Below are positions 1 to 11,774 of a DNA stretch of 64,000 nucleotides, piece by piece. The notes under the pieces are model-generated. The model was not told where the DNA came from. It worked only from the letters and a program-made list of their open reading frames with translations, and made no database searches. Numbering within the stretch: position 1 is the stretch's first letter; each line of letters begins with the position of its first letter. The position numbers were made by a program, and so were the translations under genes. Origin of the DNA: Salvator merianae (Eukaryota > Chordata > Lepidosauria > Squamata > Teiidae); contig QVOM02000073.1 of NCBI GenBank assembly GCA_003586115.2, forward strand, positions 37,746,876 to 37,810,875, written 5' to 3'.

Positions 1-262
1 ACCCCCTGCACTGCAACCTGTGAAAAAATGCTTATCATCTCTGTGTTTCAGCATTGCAGTCTGTGAAAATCCCTTCCCTGGAAGTGGGTGTTAATTGATG
101 CCTTCATCTCACATGACAGCTGTATGCTCAGCTTTGCAATCTACACAAAATACATGTCTGGCTTTGGGCAGGCAGCATCTCTGTGTTATAGCACTGCAAT
201 CTGTGGAAAACCCTTGCCTCAAGTGTGTGCGAGCATTGCTGCAGGCATCTTGGCTGTCATGT
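1..262. repeat. Degenerate tandem repeat cut by the window edge
   Basis: The core GCAYTGCAAYCTGTGRAAA recurs near 8, 53, 131 and 191, with the phrase TCTCTGTGTT at 39 and 178. Spacing is uneven (45-78 bp), so this is an old, diverged array. The overlapping frames of up to 98 aa are an effect of the repeat. Confidence 0.5.
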
Positions 263-3044
263 GTGCTGCAGGTTTCAGGCATGCCATTTTTGTGTACTAG
301 AATTGACCCCATAGTGGACTCTCTCTGGATCAGTGTGAAAAACTTGAGCCAGTGGAGGATTGTGCTGTCAAGTGTTTTAATGTTTGCCTAGTTGTCTGGA
401 ATAAGGCTCAGTATGGCGGACTTCAAGCAATATTAATCAATAATATTAAGCTATATTGTACTAATTTATAATAGCTGTGAAGTTTTGAGATGATAACTCA
501 TATTTCTGGCTAATGACTGTAAGAATTGCAGATCCAATTTGTGTCCTAAGGGAGCCCTGAAAGTGCAAAAATGGAGACTGAGTATAATTTCACCAAATGC
601 TATATTTATTTATTTATTTATTTATTAATATGTTGGTGATGCAATGCACATATCTCACAGAAATCTTGTTACTTATCCAGGCCACTCTTTCTTATGCAGG
701 AGTTTTGCTGCTGTTGATTATTAAGCTTATAAATGCAAAGATTGTTTAGTTTCTACTGTTTAATAGAATGTAATAGCATGTATTCCTAATACTTAACTTG
801 TAATCATTTTAAATCTGGGCTCCCCACCAAAATGGTCCAAATTAGACCCCACAGTTGCTAAGACTGGCCCTGGTTACCGAGAGCCTGCAGACAGTGAGGA
901 GGGAATGCTAAACATAAAGGGAACCTAGCATTGCACCCTGCTGTGTTCCAAAAAACTTTTGTAGGGTCCCTACAGCATAGATTGTCTTAGTGGCACATCT
1001 GGCAAAGCTCATTCAACATTAATTTGCTGGGAATCTCCAAGTTCATCACCAGCATACTCCCTTTCTTTTGTTTTTTTCATGTGCTTGGGTAGCTCCCTGA
1101 AGTTCCCTGTGAACGAATGCTGGATGGACTTCACCACATGCTTTACTAATAGAATCAATGCCAGGAAAAATTTTAAAAAGTGCAGAATATCCAGCACTAA
1201 TTTTATGTCCAAATTAAGGGCCAATGGACTATGAGAGCCCTGACATAGCACTGAGGCTGTCTGGCAGTTCAGCTGCAATGCTGGAGGCCTGTTAACATTT
1301 TACCTGAGACTGGCAGCAGCCATAGCTACAAGACTGCCACCTTGTGAGCATTTTGAAACCCATGTAAATGAAGCAGTGAGACTCATGTTGAAATTGAAAT
1401 GTATAGGCAATGGGATGGAAGAGTTTGAAATAGCTGTATGTGTTTTGAGTTCATTGAAAATGTAGCACATTCTAACACTCCGTGCAACCATAAGTGCACC
1501 AGAGGGGACTTTAATTTGGTTTTGGCAGTTTGAGCATGCCATTGTATCTAGAGGAGGTGAATATACTAAAAAGTTGTTTTGCTGCCACCACAAATTAATT
1601 TGTGCCTTGCATGTGTAAGAAACTGATAATGTCGAAAATGATAGTGGTGAATAAGGGTTGTGCCTCTGAAATATATAAAATTCTCACAGCCCATTCTACC
1701 AGAAATCTGGACAATCTAAAGATATTATGGGAATCTGATCTCAGCATCTCCATAACTTCCCAGGAATTGAATAATCTCTTAACAGCAAAACATACTAAAT
1801 TCAAAGAAACAGATACAAGGAAATATTCCTTAAGTCTCTGCACAGGTGGTATAGATAACCTATGTCTGTAACTGCTGGCATCAATGCTGACAAACTGCTG
1901 GCATCAATGCCAACAAAAAGGCATGTGCTACCATTTATGGTGGACGTGTCTAAAAACTCATCAATACCGGGAAACTATCAATAAAAAGATCTTCTCTATT
2001 CTGCAGTACTCTATCTCCCTCATGCCAGAATTATACCATCTAACTCTATATAGAAATGATAATGATGAAAGATTACCTAACAAAGCCCTATAAGATTTTC
2101 AAGTACTTGAAGCCAAAGTGGTGGTAGAACAACACTGGAAAGACACTTCTTCAATAACTGCTCAGCAGTGGAACATCAAACTATGGGACATCATTATTGC
2201 TGTTAGCATTGGTTCTTATAGGTTTTTCTAGTGCTGTTTCAACATCCAGCTACATTGCTCTGAAATTAACCCTGGAACAGAAGAACCCTGCCCAAAAGTT
2301 ATTGATAATAGAGCTAAAAAGGTGTTGACTAAATTATATTCTTGAATCATACTGCAGAGGGCTAACAAGTCTTTATACTGTACAGATACAGTATAACCGA
2401 CTAGTAGTACAATTCATTTCAGTTGCTTTTTCAAATGTGTTCTCAAGTTCCTGTTACCTAATAAATATGTGTAAGCATGCTGCCTGAATAAAAGCTCTGC
2501 TTTTAGTAGATAAAAAGTTAGCAATTAAAATGCTATGAGGATATTAGTTCTACTCCAAAACATTGCTTTACTTTTAAAGTAAAAAATAATGCCTTGTTAC
2601 TATATGGTGATGAATTCAGTGACAACAGTAAAACCTTACCCCTGCTCTCTGAATATCAGAAAGGAGAAAACAGTTTAAAGCAGTTCTTTGTTTAAAACGT
2701 TCTTTGTGTAAAAAATGTATACAGATAGGTCCCAAATCTCAAAACTTTGAAAAAAAACTGCTTTAATTTTTCCAAGTTCTTCTTGGAAATTGTGGCCCAC
2801 TGTCATATTTCTAAGATTTACATATTCATACTGATGAATAGATAACAGAAGAACCAAACCAAACCCTAAGGTTACAACAATATTGGTTCAAATAATATAT
2901 ACAGCCACAACATTCTCACACTCCAAGCATAAAAATGTTTACTTGGAAGCAAATTTCACTGATTTCAGCACCACTTACCCCTATCAAAATTATGATCACT
3001 TTAACCTCAAAGAGGCAACTTGGGGTCCTTCAGTCAGAGTGGGG

Positions 3045-3055
3045 AAAATGGCGGC
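3045..3055 (+). promoter_or_regulatory. YY1-type motif
   Basis: AAAATGGCGGC matches the YY1 consensus AANATGGCGGC at every fixed position. No CpG island surrounds it; function unknown. Confidence 0.35.
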
Positions 3056-3531
3056 TTTTCAAGAAGGTCGGATTACCCAGCAATGGAGGGGAAAGCAGCT
3101 GCCAGTGCCCTTTTGTCAAACCATCAGATCAGACACTGGAGAACTTGCTACAGCAGCCCCCTTCCTTTTCTTTCCTTCTACCTATGCAGTGTGTTCCTAC
3201 ATGCCCAATCTGAGGCTGTGCTGATGCAGCAGACACTGGATCCAGCAGACACTGGATCTTCCAGCAAGATGTCAGCACTTCTTAAGATAATGCAGGATTT
3301 CCCACAGTGTCTTTCGTCTGGCATTTTGGGGCAATTATCTGCAGTAGCCTGACATCGCAGCCAGGATGCCAGCCAACTGTCCAGGATGAAGGCATGGTGC
3401 CACTACTTTTCCCACATCTGATAAGTCCCTTGAACAACCTTCACCCTATACCCTATACTAATGGCATGCATCATCTTTTATTATCTTACCCTTCTATCCA
3501 AAGTTGGAAAGTCCAAAGGGCTTACACTACA

Positions 3532-3560
3532 AAAAGAAAGAAAGAAAGAAAGAAAGAAAA
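3532..3560. repeat. (AAAG)n microsatellite
   Basis: About six AAAG units directly visible. Confidence 0.85.
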
Positions 3561-3923
3561 CAGACAATAAAGCAGCTAACAGGAACAAAATTGAGGGATT
3601 TTTTCCCCCCTAAAATAATTAGCAGAGTCCAGAGCACTATCTTACCTACTTTTGTTTCAGCCTTGCAGTTTTTATGTAAGTAGCCACCAGCTTATTCAGT
3701 AATTTCCACTGGATTTTAATTTTCTCCAAAACAATTTTTGTTGGCTGAGATCAAGAAACAACTAGAGGGAATTTATAAATGAAATGATGAGCATTCCCCT
3801 CTGAGCATGTGGAATGCAGGCCTTTTGCAACACCTAGGGATTAGAATATTACTTTCCTTTAATGTTAGCTGATTCTTAGGTTGTTCTCACTATTATGCCC
3901 TTGTAAGAACCAATTCACACTTA

Positions 3924-5040
3924 GGGTATAGTCAGACATGACATTTAATCAGTTTACAGGCCCTCTTCAGTTCCGACTGACCTGTCAAGATATTTTCCTT
4001 TCATTCTTTTTCTGGACTAAATTATCCACATTAAGACTATTTTGCATTCAGATTAAGTGAGTTCTTAGCCTGTTTCAGATCATTAGCCCCTTTTTACTTT
4101 GGAAAGAGAGAATATGCAAGTTCTCTCTTGGGAGGGAACTGTACTCATTTGGGTGTGCAGAAGGACGGCTCCCCATTTCCCCCCATCCAACGACAGACAT
4201 TGTTGTGGGCTTTGTACTCAGGAGGGTGAGAACAGCACAACTGGGGTGGGAAGAGAGAACAGCACTGGCATATATTTCCTAGTTTCTGCCATGCTGTCCC
4301 ATTTCACACCTTCAAACTGTCTGATTTTTTACTGATTGATTTTTTTTAAACAGAAGAAAAGAGTGGACAACACCCTTTCTCCTGGGCAACACCCTGTTCT
4401 ACAGTTGGCTGGGCACCACAGTCCACTCTCAGAATGCATGCCTTCTCCTTTCTCTCCCATCCCTGCAAGAAGAACAATGTATCTCCATCTTCCTTTCTCT
4501 CCCATCCCTGCAAGGAGAAGGCTACAATGTTTCCTCCCATTTCATTTGGCAATGCTCTCCCTCATTGCACACTGCTCTGAAATTGTGCAAAACTGCAGTT
4601 ACAAAGGAGCCAAAATTTAGATCTGCCCTTTAAGAAGCTTTATGGTGTGGTAGATGTGGAACTGAAGTTGCTCTTCAGTGAATATAGGCTGGAGGGAGAG
4701 AAGGAGCAAACAGTGAATGACCATTAATGCCTCCAAGAGAATCCATGTTCTGATGCAGCAACAGGGAAATAAGAAGGGTGGAGTTTGACTTTCCCGCCTC
4801 TGTGAAGTCAAGATTTGAATGTTGGGACTGCAGCCAATCACTGACTGCACAGGGAGGAGAGAATTCGGTGAAGGGCAGAGAAAGGTACAGCTTCTCCATG
4901 CCAAGCACAGAAAAAATGAGAATGAGCAAGCCTGAGATAAGTCCATGTTATAATACAAATGTGGGAATGATTGGAACACATACTTGATCCTTGTTCCCCC
5001 GCCCCAATATGAATTATGACTATGATGTCTGACCACACCC
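3924..5040 (+). mobile_element. 1.1-kb TIR element, copy A (PIF/Harbinger-like, non-autonomous)
   Basis: Ends are inverted: GGGTATAGTCAGACATGA on the left, and the right end reads GGGTGTGGTCAGACATCA on the other strand. It is flanked by TTA at 3921-3923 and 5041-5043, a 3-bp target duplication as in PIF/Harbinger. No transposase is encoded. A second, inverted copy lies at 52036-54089. Copy A lacks about 310 bp that copy B has, and has no hAT insertion. Confidence 0.7.
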
Positions 5041-5779
5041 TTAGCAACTACTTACTAAATACTTAGTTCACAGGAGGGAATTGTACTGGGGTTAAAAAAT
5101 AATGGTATAAGTAACCTTGGGATTCCACTGTAAAACCTGGAATGAAGGGGGTATTTTCATGGTTTAGGCACCATAACCAGTACTAAGATTTCTGCTGTGT
5201 TTTACAAAATCTTTGCTAGAGATCTTTCACGGATCCAGAAAGACAAAAGTGCTTCTGTTTTTAAAAAGTACACTTAAATCTTGCCTCTTCCAGAGTTCAA
5301 GGCAGCAAACATTCTCTTCATTTTATCATCATAACATCCTGGGTGCCTCTAAATGCAGGCCAATACTCACAGTTCTCCCAGGACTGTCCTGAGTATGCCG
5401 CACGTAAATGTGGCACTTCCAATATAGTCCTAGCCTATCGAGACAATATCCTGTCATATCACTGTTACTGAAAATCTGGCAACAATGTTGGGTTTCCTAT
5501 AATGGCAATTGCTCACCTATGTCTACCACCTTGTTTCATTATAATTGCTCTTGCAAATATTCAGAAGCCAGCCAAGTGTGCAAAAAAAAAAACCCTAAAG
5601 GCATTTGTAAGAGGAATTATAGTGAAAGGAGCCAGCAGAGAGAGGTAAAAGCCCTTGACTGACTTCTGCATCTGGCAGGTCAGCAAGACAATTTCAGGAT
5701 CTTCTTTAGATCCCATGATTGCCTCTTGACATCTGGAGGGACCTCCTCTGAGATAATTTAAGGTAAGAAGCAATTGATG

Positions 5780-5850
5780 GTGGATTTAAACCCACCTGTT
5801 CAGATACTAGTCCAACATCCTAGCTGCTAGACCATACCAGCTTTTATGTG
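5780..5850 (-). mobile_element. tRNA-derived SINE head
   Basis: On the minus strand it reads an A-box-like TGGTCTAGCAGCTAGG followed by a B-box-like GGGTTTAAATCC, the pol III promoter of a tRNA-type SINE. The body to the left is diverged. Confidence 0.55.
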
Positions 5851-5979
5851 ATAAGAAGCATTTTCTAGTGCATCCTGGGAGCATTTGTTAATAAATAAAG
5901 TTAAATATATAAAGTTATCAGCCCCTCCAGTTGTCTCCAGAAATTATTATGTCAACCTCTACAACAGCAAGGACACAGA

Positions 5980-6167
5980 GGCTGGGTTCATAAGTAGCCA
6001 GAAAAGCACTACAGAGATGGTAGCATGCATCCCTCATGTCTCTAACTCACCTTTTTGAACCAGAATGTTCATGGGGGGAGGGGCTAGACTGAGGTGTGAA
6101 CAATCCCACTTGCCAACCATCTGTAACCCACCTCAAATGTGGCATTTGACTGAACGTGAATGCAGTC
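5980..6167 (-). mobile_element. Short MITE family M1, copy 1
   Basis: It shares GGCTG...TTCA ends and the core 'agaatgttcatggggggaggg ... gtgaacaatcccac' with six other copies in this window, here in reverse orientation. No coding capacity. Confidence 0.65.
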
Positions 6168-6639
6168 TTATTCTATGAGTTCTTTGTATCCTATTCCGAG
6201 AAGATATGAGCCACAGGATAGTTTGGCTGAAGATCAGGAGAAAGCAGTTTAAGAGTAAACAGATCTGGGTTATCATTCTAAGAATAATGCTGTTATTCTT
6301 ATGCTGTTCTTTCCTGCCAGCGGGGACTGACTAAATGTTCAACCATGGAATGAGACACACCACACTAACAGGAAGCCTTTGAGGTTATCAAGAGGTGAAT
6401 TCCAGTTGTCTGCTTCTTGTTGTTCAGAAGGAGATGCAGTGAATGTCCAAGATGCCACTGATAAAGACACAGGACTTCAACTGCATACTCCTGAAAACAC
6501 ATAACATGGACATGAGTAACCTGCATACTTACTTTGGTCAACTTTGTTTTTTTCTAGCTGTGCAAGTCTTATTTCATTTGATTTTTTTTTTCCCTGTCTG
6601 AATGGAACATGCATCTGACCAATTGACCATTCCAACCTG

Positions 6640-6900
6640 CCACCACATGGACAAGGAACAGCCTCTCTCTTGAGACTTCCCAGGCACCTACATAATATGG
6701 TCTTTGCTGCCTGGTTAAAAATACCTCTTTACCCAGGCCTTTGATATCTAGTTTCCTCCAGGTGTTGTCCTGTCAGGGAGGGAGGGTTATATTTTAAATA
6801 TGTTTAACAATATTTTATCTCTCTTATTTTTATTGTTATGATCCACCTTGGGACCTTTTGGTGAAGGGTGGGATATAAATTCTATATATAAATACATAAA
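6640..6900 (+). mobile_element. L2-type 3' end fragment
   Basis: GATCCACCTTGGGACCTTTTGGTGAAGGGTGGGATATAAA followed by an AT-rich tail is the typical LINE/SINE 3' end in squamates. It aligns with 33200-33365. Confidence 0.65.
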
Positions 6901-7897
6901 GGTGGTCAAGCATGGGTGTGACAGGCAGTTTAGATCTTGCTCACAGATCCACAGATCTTGGGTCACCATATTTGACCAGTGGGTAAGGAGGCAGGAGAGG
7001 AAGAAGCAACAGGATCCCACATGACTTTTGTACATGTCACCAACCATTCAGTTATACTGAATTTGTATAATCTGCCTTCAGACGAAGCCAACAAATTAAC
7101 CGTGGTCAAGTGAGTCACTTTTGAGGGTTTTGGAGCACAGCTACACACAAAATAGAACTGACCCTTGTGCTTTTCATAAGTGATGGCATGAGTCACTCCC
7201 AGGCAAAGGCTTTTCATATGGGTTGAAACTGAATGAACACCTAATTTTTTCCTTTCGCTCCAATCATAGGTAGATTTAACTACAAAATCAAAACAGCATA
7301 ACAAAACAAGGCAGAGACAAGGGCACAAATTTACCACCATGACTTAGAATTTGCTAAAATAAATTTATAACAGAACTGTACTGGTAGTTATGCCTCACTG
7401 TCAGCAACACACCTGATATGAACATTAGGAAAGTAGATTAACAGCCCAGCTACACACAATATTCCTGAAGTGCTTTAAGCCAAGAAAACAGCTGGCTCTG
7501 CTTCTGGAATGTTGACATTAATTGTTGCTCGCCCTCCTCAAACTCTTTTTCCCATCTCTTCCGAGCACATTCGTTGTATATTCCACCTCAATTCAAGAAG
7601 CTCAGCCCATTTCCTCCTCCCCCCAGCAATGAGATGTCATTAGCCGTCCTTTTCAGTCAATCACTGACTTTGTTTTCTTCCTCTTTTGCTTTCCAGGTTA
7701 ATAAGCCTAAAACAACTAAAAAAAGAGGCTTCGCCTTCTGTGGCAAAGTAACCACTCCCAAGATTCAAAGATACCAAGTTCAACACATTTAAACACTATG
7801 GAGTTTATTCTTAGCAGATCTTGCTAACTAAGTGCCTTTCTGCACTTGAAGCTAGTGAACGTCAGGGACATTCACTAGTCAAGTGCCTCTACACTTT

Positions 7898-8250
7898 GGC
7901 CCTTTCTGCACTTGGACTTATTCCAGATTATGGCCCTTTCAGCACTGGGCCTCATTCCAGATTATACCTCAGAATAGGGACCTGCCATTTGCATGCTAGT
8001 GCAGACTATGGTAGGCCCCGGGCAAGATCTTTCATAGTTTGCGCTAGCATATGAATGGCAGCTCCCTATTCCGAGATATAATCCGCAATAAGGCCAAGTG
8101 CAGAAAGGGCCTATATCTCAGAATAGGGACCTGCCATCTGCATGCTAGTGCAGACTGTGGTAGGCCCTGGGCAAGTTTGCTCTAGCATCTGCATAGCAGG
8201 TCCCTATTCTGGGATGTAATCCACAATAAGGCCAAGTGCAGAAAGGGCCC
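7898..8250. mobile_element. Palindromic MITE with tandemly duplicated core
   Basis: The outer ends GGCCCTTTCTGCACTTGG and, inverted, GGGCCCTTTCTGCACTTGGC form a TIR. The palindromic core is present twice in tandem (about 7961-8111 and 8112-8250), each ending GGCCAAGTGCAGAAAGGGCC. A related smaller palindrome precedes it at 7830-7897. Confidence 0.7.
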
Positions 8251-8999
8251 TTGTGGAGGCCCTGGCGACTGGGAGCAAACTAGGACAAAATCATGCTCCA
8301 CAGCTGTACCAGGAGGAGCTGGATTGCTGGTGTTCTGTTCCAAGACCTCGCAGTGCGGGCAGTAGAACATTTGCTAAGGCCCCAACTCTCAATCCAGAAA
8401 GTAACTGTCCTTGCTCATGTATTTTTGCTAGTTGTATCTTAATCTTGTTATGCCTATTTAGTCAGGACTGGCTTGCAAATTTTATACATGTTTGCATTCT
8501 CTACAGCAAACAATTATGCTTCTCTCTCTTCTCATCTGATATTTTGATCCCCACTGGTACAACACAAATGACAGTATACATCAAGTACAGTCCAGCCAGT
8601 ACAACACTGACCTGCGGATCTTACTGAACACAAGTTTTAGTGTTTGTTTTATCAGGTGAAGGGCAGAATACAAATGTTATAAATAAATAAAATAAAGACA
8701 ATTTCCTTGGCAATAGCCATGCATAGGCAGGCGCCATCTAGTGGTTACTCTACGGCTCAAACAAACCCTGGAAACCTTGTGCTCTCAGAATTTGTAAAGA
8801 TGCCTCCAAGCTCTTTAGACCTTTTTTTCCTGCAACTCCTCAATGCGCCTCACGATTCGATTCACACTGAGCCAACAGCCTGTCATCCTCTCTGGAAACA
8901 TTTAACGCATTTCTAGAGATCCAGGGAAGCAACAAGCCTGTTAAATCCAGAACCCAAACTCTTCACAAGCATTCCGCCCTTTTTACTTGCTTTATAACG
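8251..8999. other. Intergenic DNA, no gene seen
   Basis: An L2-type 3' end fragment lies at 8640-8697 (GTGAAGGGCAGAATACAAAT then ATAAATAAAT). The rest has no recognised feature; frames up to 124 aa show no family resemblance. Confidence 0.55.
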
Positions 9000-10000
9000 G
9001 GAGGATTGGGAGTAAATTACGAAGACAGCGCCCTCTTTCGGCGGCCATTTGGCGATTTCGCCGCGCTCGGCTGGCAAATTTTTCTGGCGGTCTCCGGAGG
9101 TTTAACCGAGAGCGATCACCGGTGGGCTGATCTTGTAGAATCTACCAATTAATGGCTTTATTGCAGTCAAAGACCTATATATAATACTATACTAGCGTGA
9201 GAAGCTTGGTACCTGGTGCTTAGAAAGTGAGTCCCCCTATTACACTGGAGACGAAGCAAGGCGATAAACTATCTTGCAAATACGGCAAAGGTTTCAGTCT
9301 TGCAGAAATTTAAGCCAAGGGTCGCTGGCTGGCTGATTGCACCGTTTGCTGTCAAGCGCTACTTGGCTCCGAGGTTCTCCATTTCATTTTGCGAACAGAA
9401 GATCACACAGAGGGTGTTCCACTGAAGCTGGTGCCGCGAAATCTAACGGGTCACCCTGAAATGCGACCACTGTGGAGTGGCCACCGTTCACGCGATTTGG
9501 CGATCATGGCACTCACCTGGCGCAGGGACGCCCAGGACCCAGTTGCTGCTGCTAAAACTGATGCGCATCGCTGCCTCGAATGGAACAGACTCTGTGTTGC
9601 CCATGATGGTTCGTGTTGTCCCTTCCAAAGCTGAAGCGGGGGGGGGGGGGGAAGAGGACCTCTTATTTGCAAGTCTGGAAAGTCGACGGAGCCCTCAGGC
9701 CTTTGGCAGCTGCGCGCTCCGCTGTCCCGCCAGATCGCGAGTTCAAACCCGGTCCGTGGGCGGGGAAGGCCAGCCAATGGGCGACGAGGGATGGGAGCGC
9801 AGCACCTGCCAAATGGGCGGTCGACGCCGTGTTCTTCCAGCTGGTCGAAGAATCATCCTCTCCTGTCCCACTGGAGGAGCGCGAAGAGGGAGGTGCTGCG
9901 TGGCCCTCACGCGTACTTTAGTGGCTGTGCCGCTCGAGCGTCAGGGCGGCAAAGGGGGGGGGGGGCTGTCACTAAACAGCACACGTGGACAGACCAAAAG
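9000..10000. promoter_or_regulatory. CpG-rich patch, possible promoter
   Basis: CpG frequency rises sharply at 9020-9130 and again at 9380-10000 against an AT-rich background depleted in CpG. It includes poly-G tracts (9639-9650, 9955-9963) and GC boxes. A possible minus-strand first exon lies inside (9604-9517). It could be the promoter of an unrecognised gene or lncRNA, or a CpG-rich repeat not yet decayed by methylation. Confidence 0.45.
9517..9604 (-). CDS. Candidate first coding exon of an unrecognised gene
   Basis: An ATG in good Kozak context (ACCATCATGG, A at -3 and G at +4) opens a 29-codon frame that ends exactly at a CCAG|GTGAGT donor (GT at 9516-9515). The protein would start MGNTESVPFEAA, an N-myristoylation-type start (Gly2, Ser6). 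It sits in the CpG-rich patch, as expected of a first exon. I do not recognise the sequence, and found no convincing second exon leftwards, so chance is a real alternative. Confidence 0.3.
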
Positions 10001-10512
10001 GACACGGCGCACGGAAGGCTAACATGCCAATGGCAGCTGTTTGACTTTGAGCTCAGCATACGAGCAGGGAAAGACAGAAAGGGAGGACAGCTCTAAGGGA
10101 GGGCTTGCCCCTTCCTTGGCTTCCTTCCTGTCGACCTTGCCGCTTCCAAAGGACAGTTTTTCGCCTGAGAATACTGAAAGGAAATGTACGGGTATCCAGG
10201 AATCCATACAGATCTTGAATTCAGACGAAAGCCATTGCTGAAAACCAGAATTAGGGACAAAAAAAGTTTGTTCCTCTAGGGCAGACAGCCATCCCAGGGG
10301 AATGCCAGAGCACGGAAAGGAGGTGGAGGGAAGGCTCTGTTTCACCATCATCCCCAAAGGACGCCAGTCACCAGAAAGTAAGGGCCCCCTCCCTTCAGCT
10401 TTGAGAGAGATCCACAAGGGAGGTAGAGCAGGGAAGGAAGCAGAGCCCCTCCTTTTTTATTTTGATAGACACCCCTCTAGGGAAGCCAGAGCAGGAAAGG
10501 GACAAGATCTAA

Positions 10513-10543
<31 letters not shown>

Positions 10544-11214
10544 CCTTTCCTTCCTTCTTTCCTTCCTTCCTCCTTTCTTTCACGCAAGGAACCTTTAACA
10601 GACACCTCAAGAGAGAGAGGTGAGACCAGAACCCAGAACTTAGCAGCAGACCAGAGAGCGAGCTAGACTCAGCCACTGAGCATATTGCCTTCATCATAAA
10701 AGGAGGCCTCTTCCTCAGGACTTTCTTTAAAATGGTAATGAAGACCAATTGCAGTTACTCGTGGCTCAAAGGGTAGAGTCTTTCTTCCCATATTTGCCAC
10801 AGGGTGCAACAAGTGGAGAGGTAAAATCAACGCCTAAGTCTTGGCTCAACCCATAAAGTCTCACCAGCACTTTCCAGCTGGGGTTAGGTATTGGAACCTG
10901 ACAGTCAGTCACGTGACGTCTTGACCCTGACAGCCAGTCAGGAACTGTGGAGAAGTACAAACAGTCTTTACTGACAGAGTTAGTTGGTAGGGTTGTGGTG
11001 TTTCAAGAGCTGAGAGAATTTAAAAGAGAGGCTTGTCTATGGGGAAAAAATACTGTCAGGACTTGCCTCACTGTATGCTAAAATCTGTGTGGAATGAAAA
11101 CGGAATTGATGAGAGAAGGAATATAGAGGGACACTGGAGAGTTCAGAGTAGATCAGTGGTGCCTCAGATGGGGCCTGTTTGTTAACAGCTTCCACAAACC
11201 AAGTAGAAACTGTT
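10001..11214. other. Intergenic DNA with an (ATCT)n/(TTCC)n tract
   Basis: A pyrimidine microsatellite lies at 10513-10580: about seven ATCT units, then TTCC/TTTC. No coding exon seen. Confidence 0.6.
10513..10580. repeat. (ATCT)n then (TTCC)n microsatellite
   Basis: Compound tetranucleotide run, directly visible. Confidence 0.9.
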
Positions 11215-11770
11215 TTTTCACACTGGAGTAGTTTGGGCTTTATCAGTACTACATGGAGTAACACAAGCCCAGGACTGTGGGGAGAACCTGTACATCAAGA
11301 CCAACACTTTGAATTGGACCCAGAAGCAGACAGATAAGCAATGCAGTAACCGAAACAGAGGAGTCACTCTGTCATATTTTCTAATGTTGATTAGCATGCA
11401 GCCTGCTGTGCTTTTAGACAGCTGTAGCTTCTGAGTTGTCTTCAAGGGTAGCCCTAGGTAGAGCATGTTGCAACAGTTCAAACATGAGATAACAAAGGTC
11501 TGAATCACTGAGGCTAGAATCTGTTGGTCTAAGTAAGGACAGAACTGTCAACTAAGTGCAACTGTGCAAATGCTTTCTTCACCACTGATGATCTCTCCCA
11601 GCAGCTTCCTGCAGATCTTTAAAAGTACTGGGAGGAAAGAGAGGAATCCTAGGGACCCCCCCACACACCAGCTCCTTGATTGTTTTCCCTTCATATTCAT
11701 CAGTTGGGCACACCTGGTAAGGAAGGAGTAATCACAGATTGCACACTGCACAGCTTCAAACATCATGGTA
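11215..11770 (-). pseudogene. L2-clade LINE reverse transcriptase fragment, antisense
   Basis: Minus-strand frames carry L2-type RT C-terminal phrases (SCLNCCNMLYLGLPLKTTQK; WVQFKVLVLMY) and a piece near LLGEIISGEESIC. These are the regions that, in order, flank the L2 RT core. The intervening RT part is deleted or diverged and frames are broken. It is a dead 5'-truncated LINE. Confidence 0.75.
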
Positions 11771-11774
11771 TAAA

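Larger units (their letters stand above)
263..3920. other. AT-rich intergenic DNA, no gene seen
   Basis: It holds a (TTTA)n run at 603-626, a 15-bp direct duplication (CAGCAGACACTGGAT) near 3226-3256 and an (AAAG)n run at 3532-3560. A YY1-type motif lies at 3045-3055. Open frames are short and show no family resemblance. Confidence 0.6.
5044..7897. other. Intergenic DNA with MITE, SINE and L2 3'-end pieces; no gene
   Basis: Apart from the three repeats listed separately in this stretch, I see no coding exon or RNA gene. Confidence 0.6.

Noticed and set aside
9477..10022. 181-aa plus-strand open frame in the CpG patch
   Set aside because: It runs through poly-G tracts and has no recognised domain; the antisense short frame with a splice donor is the better candidate and still weak.
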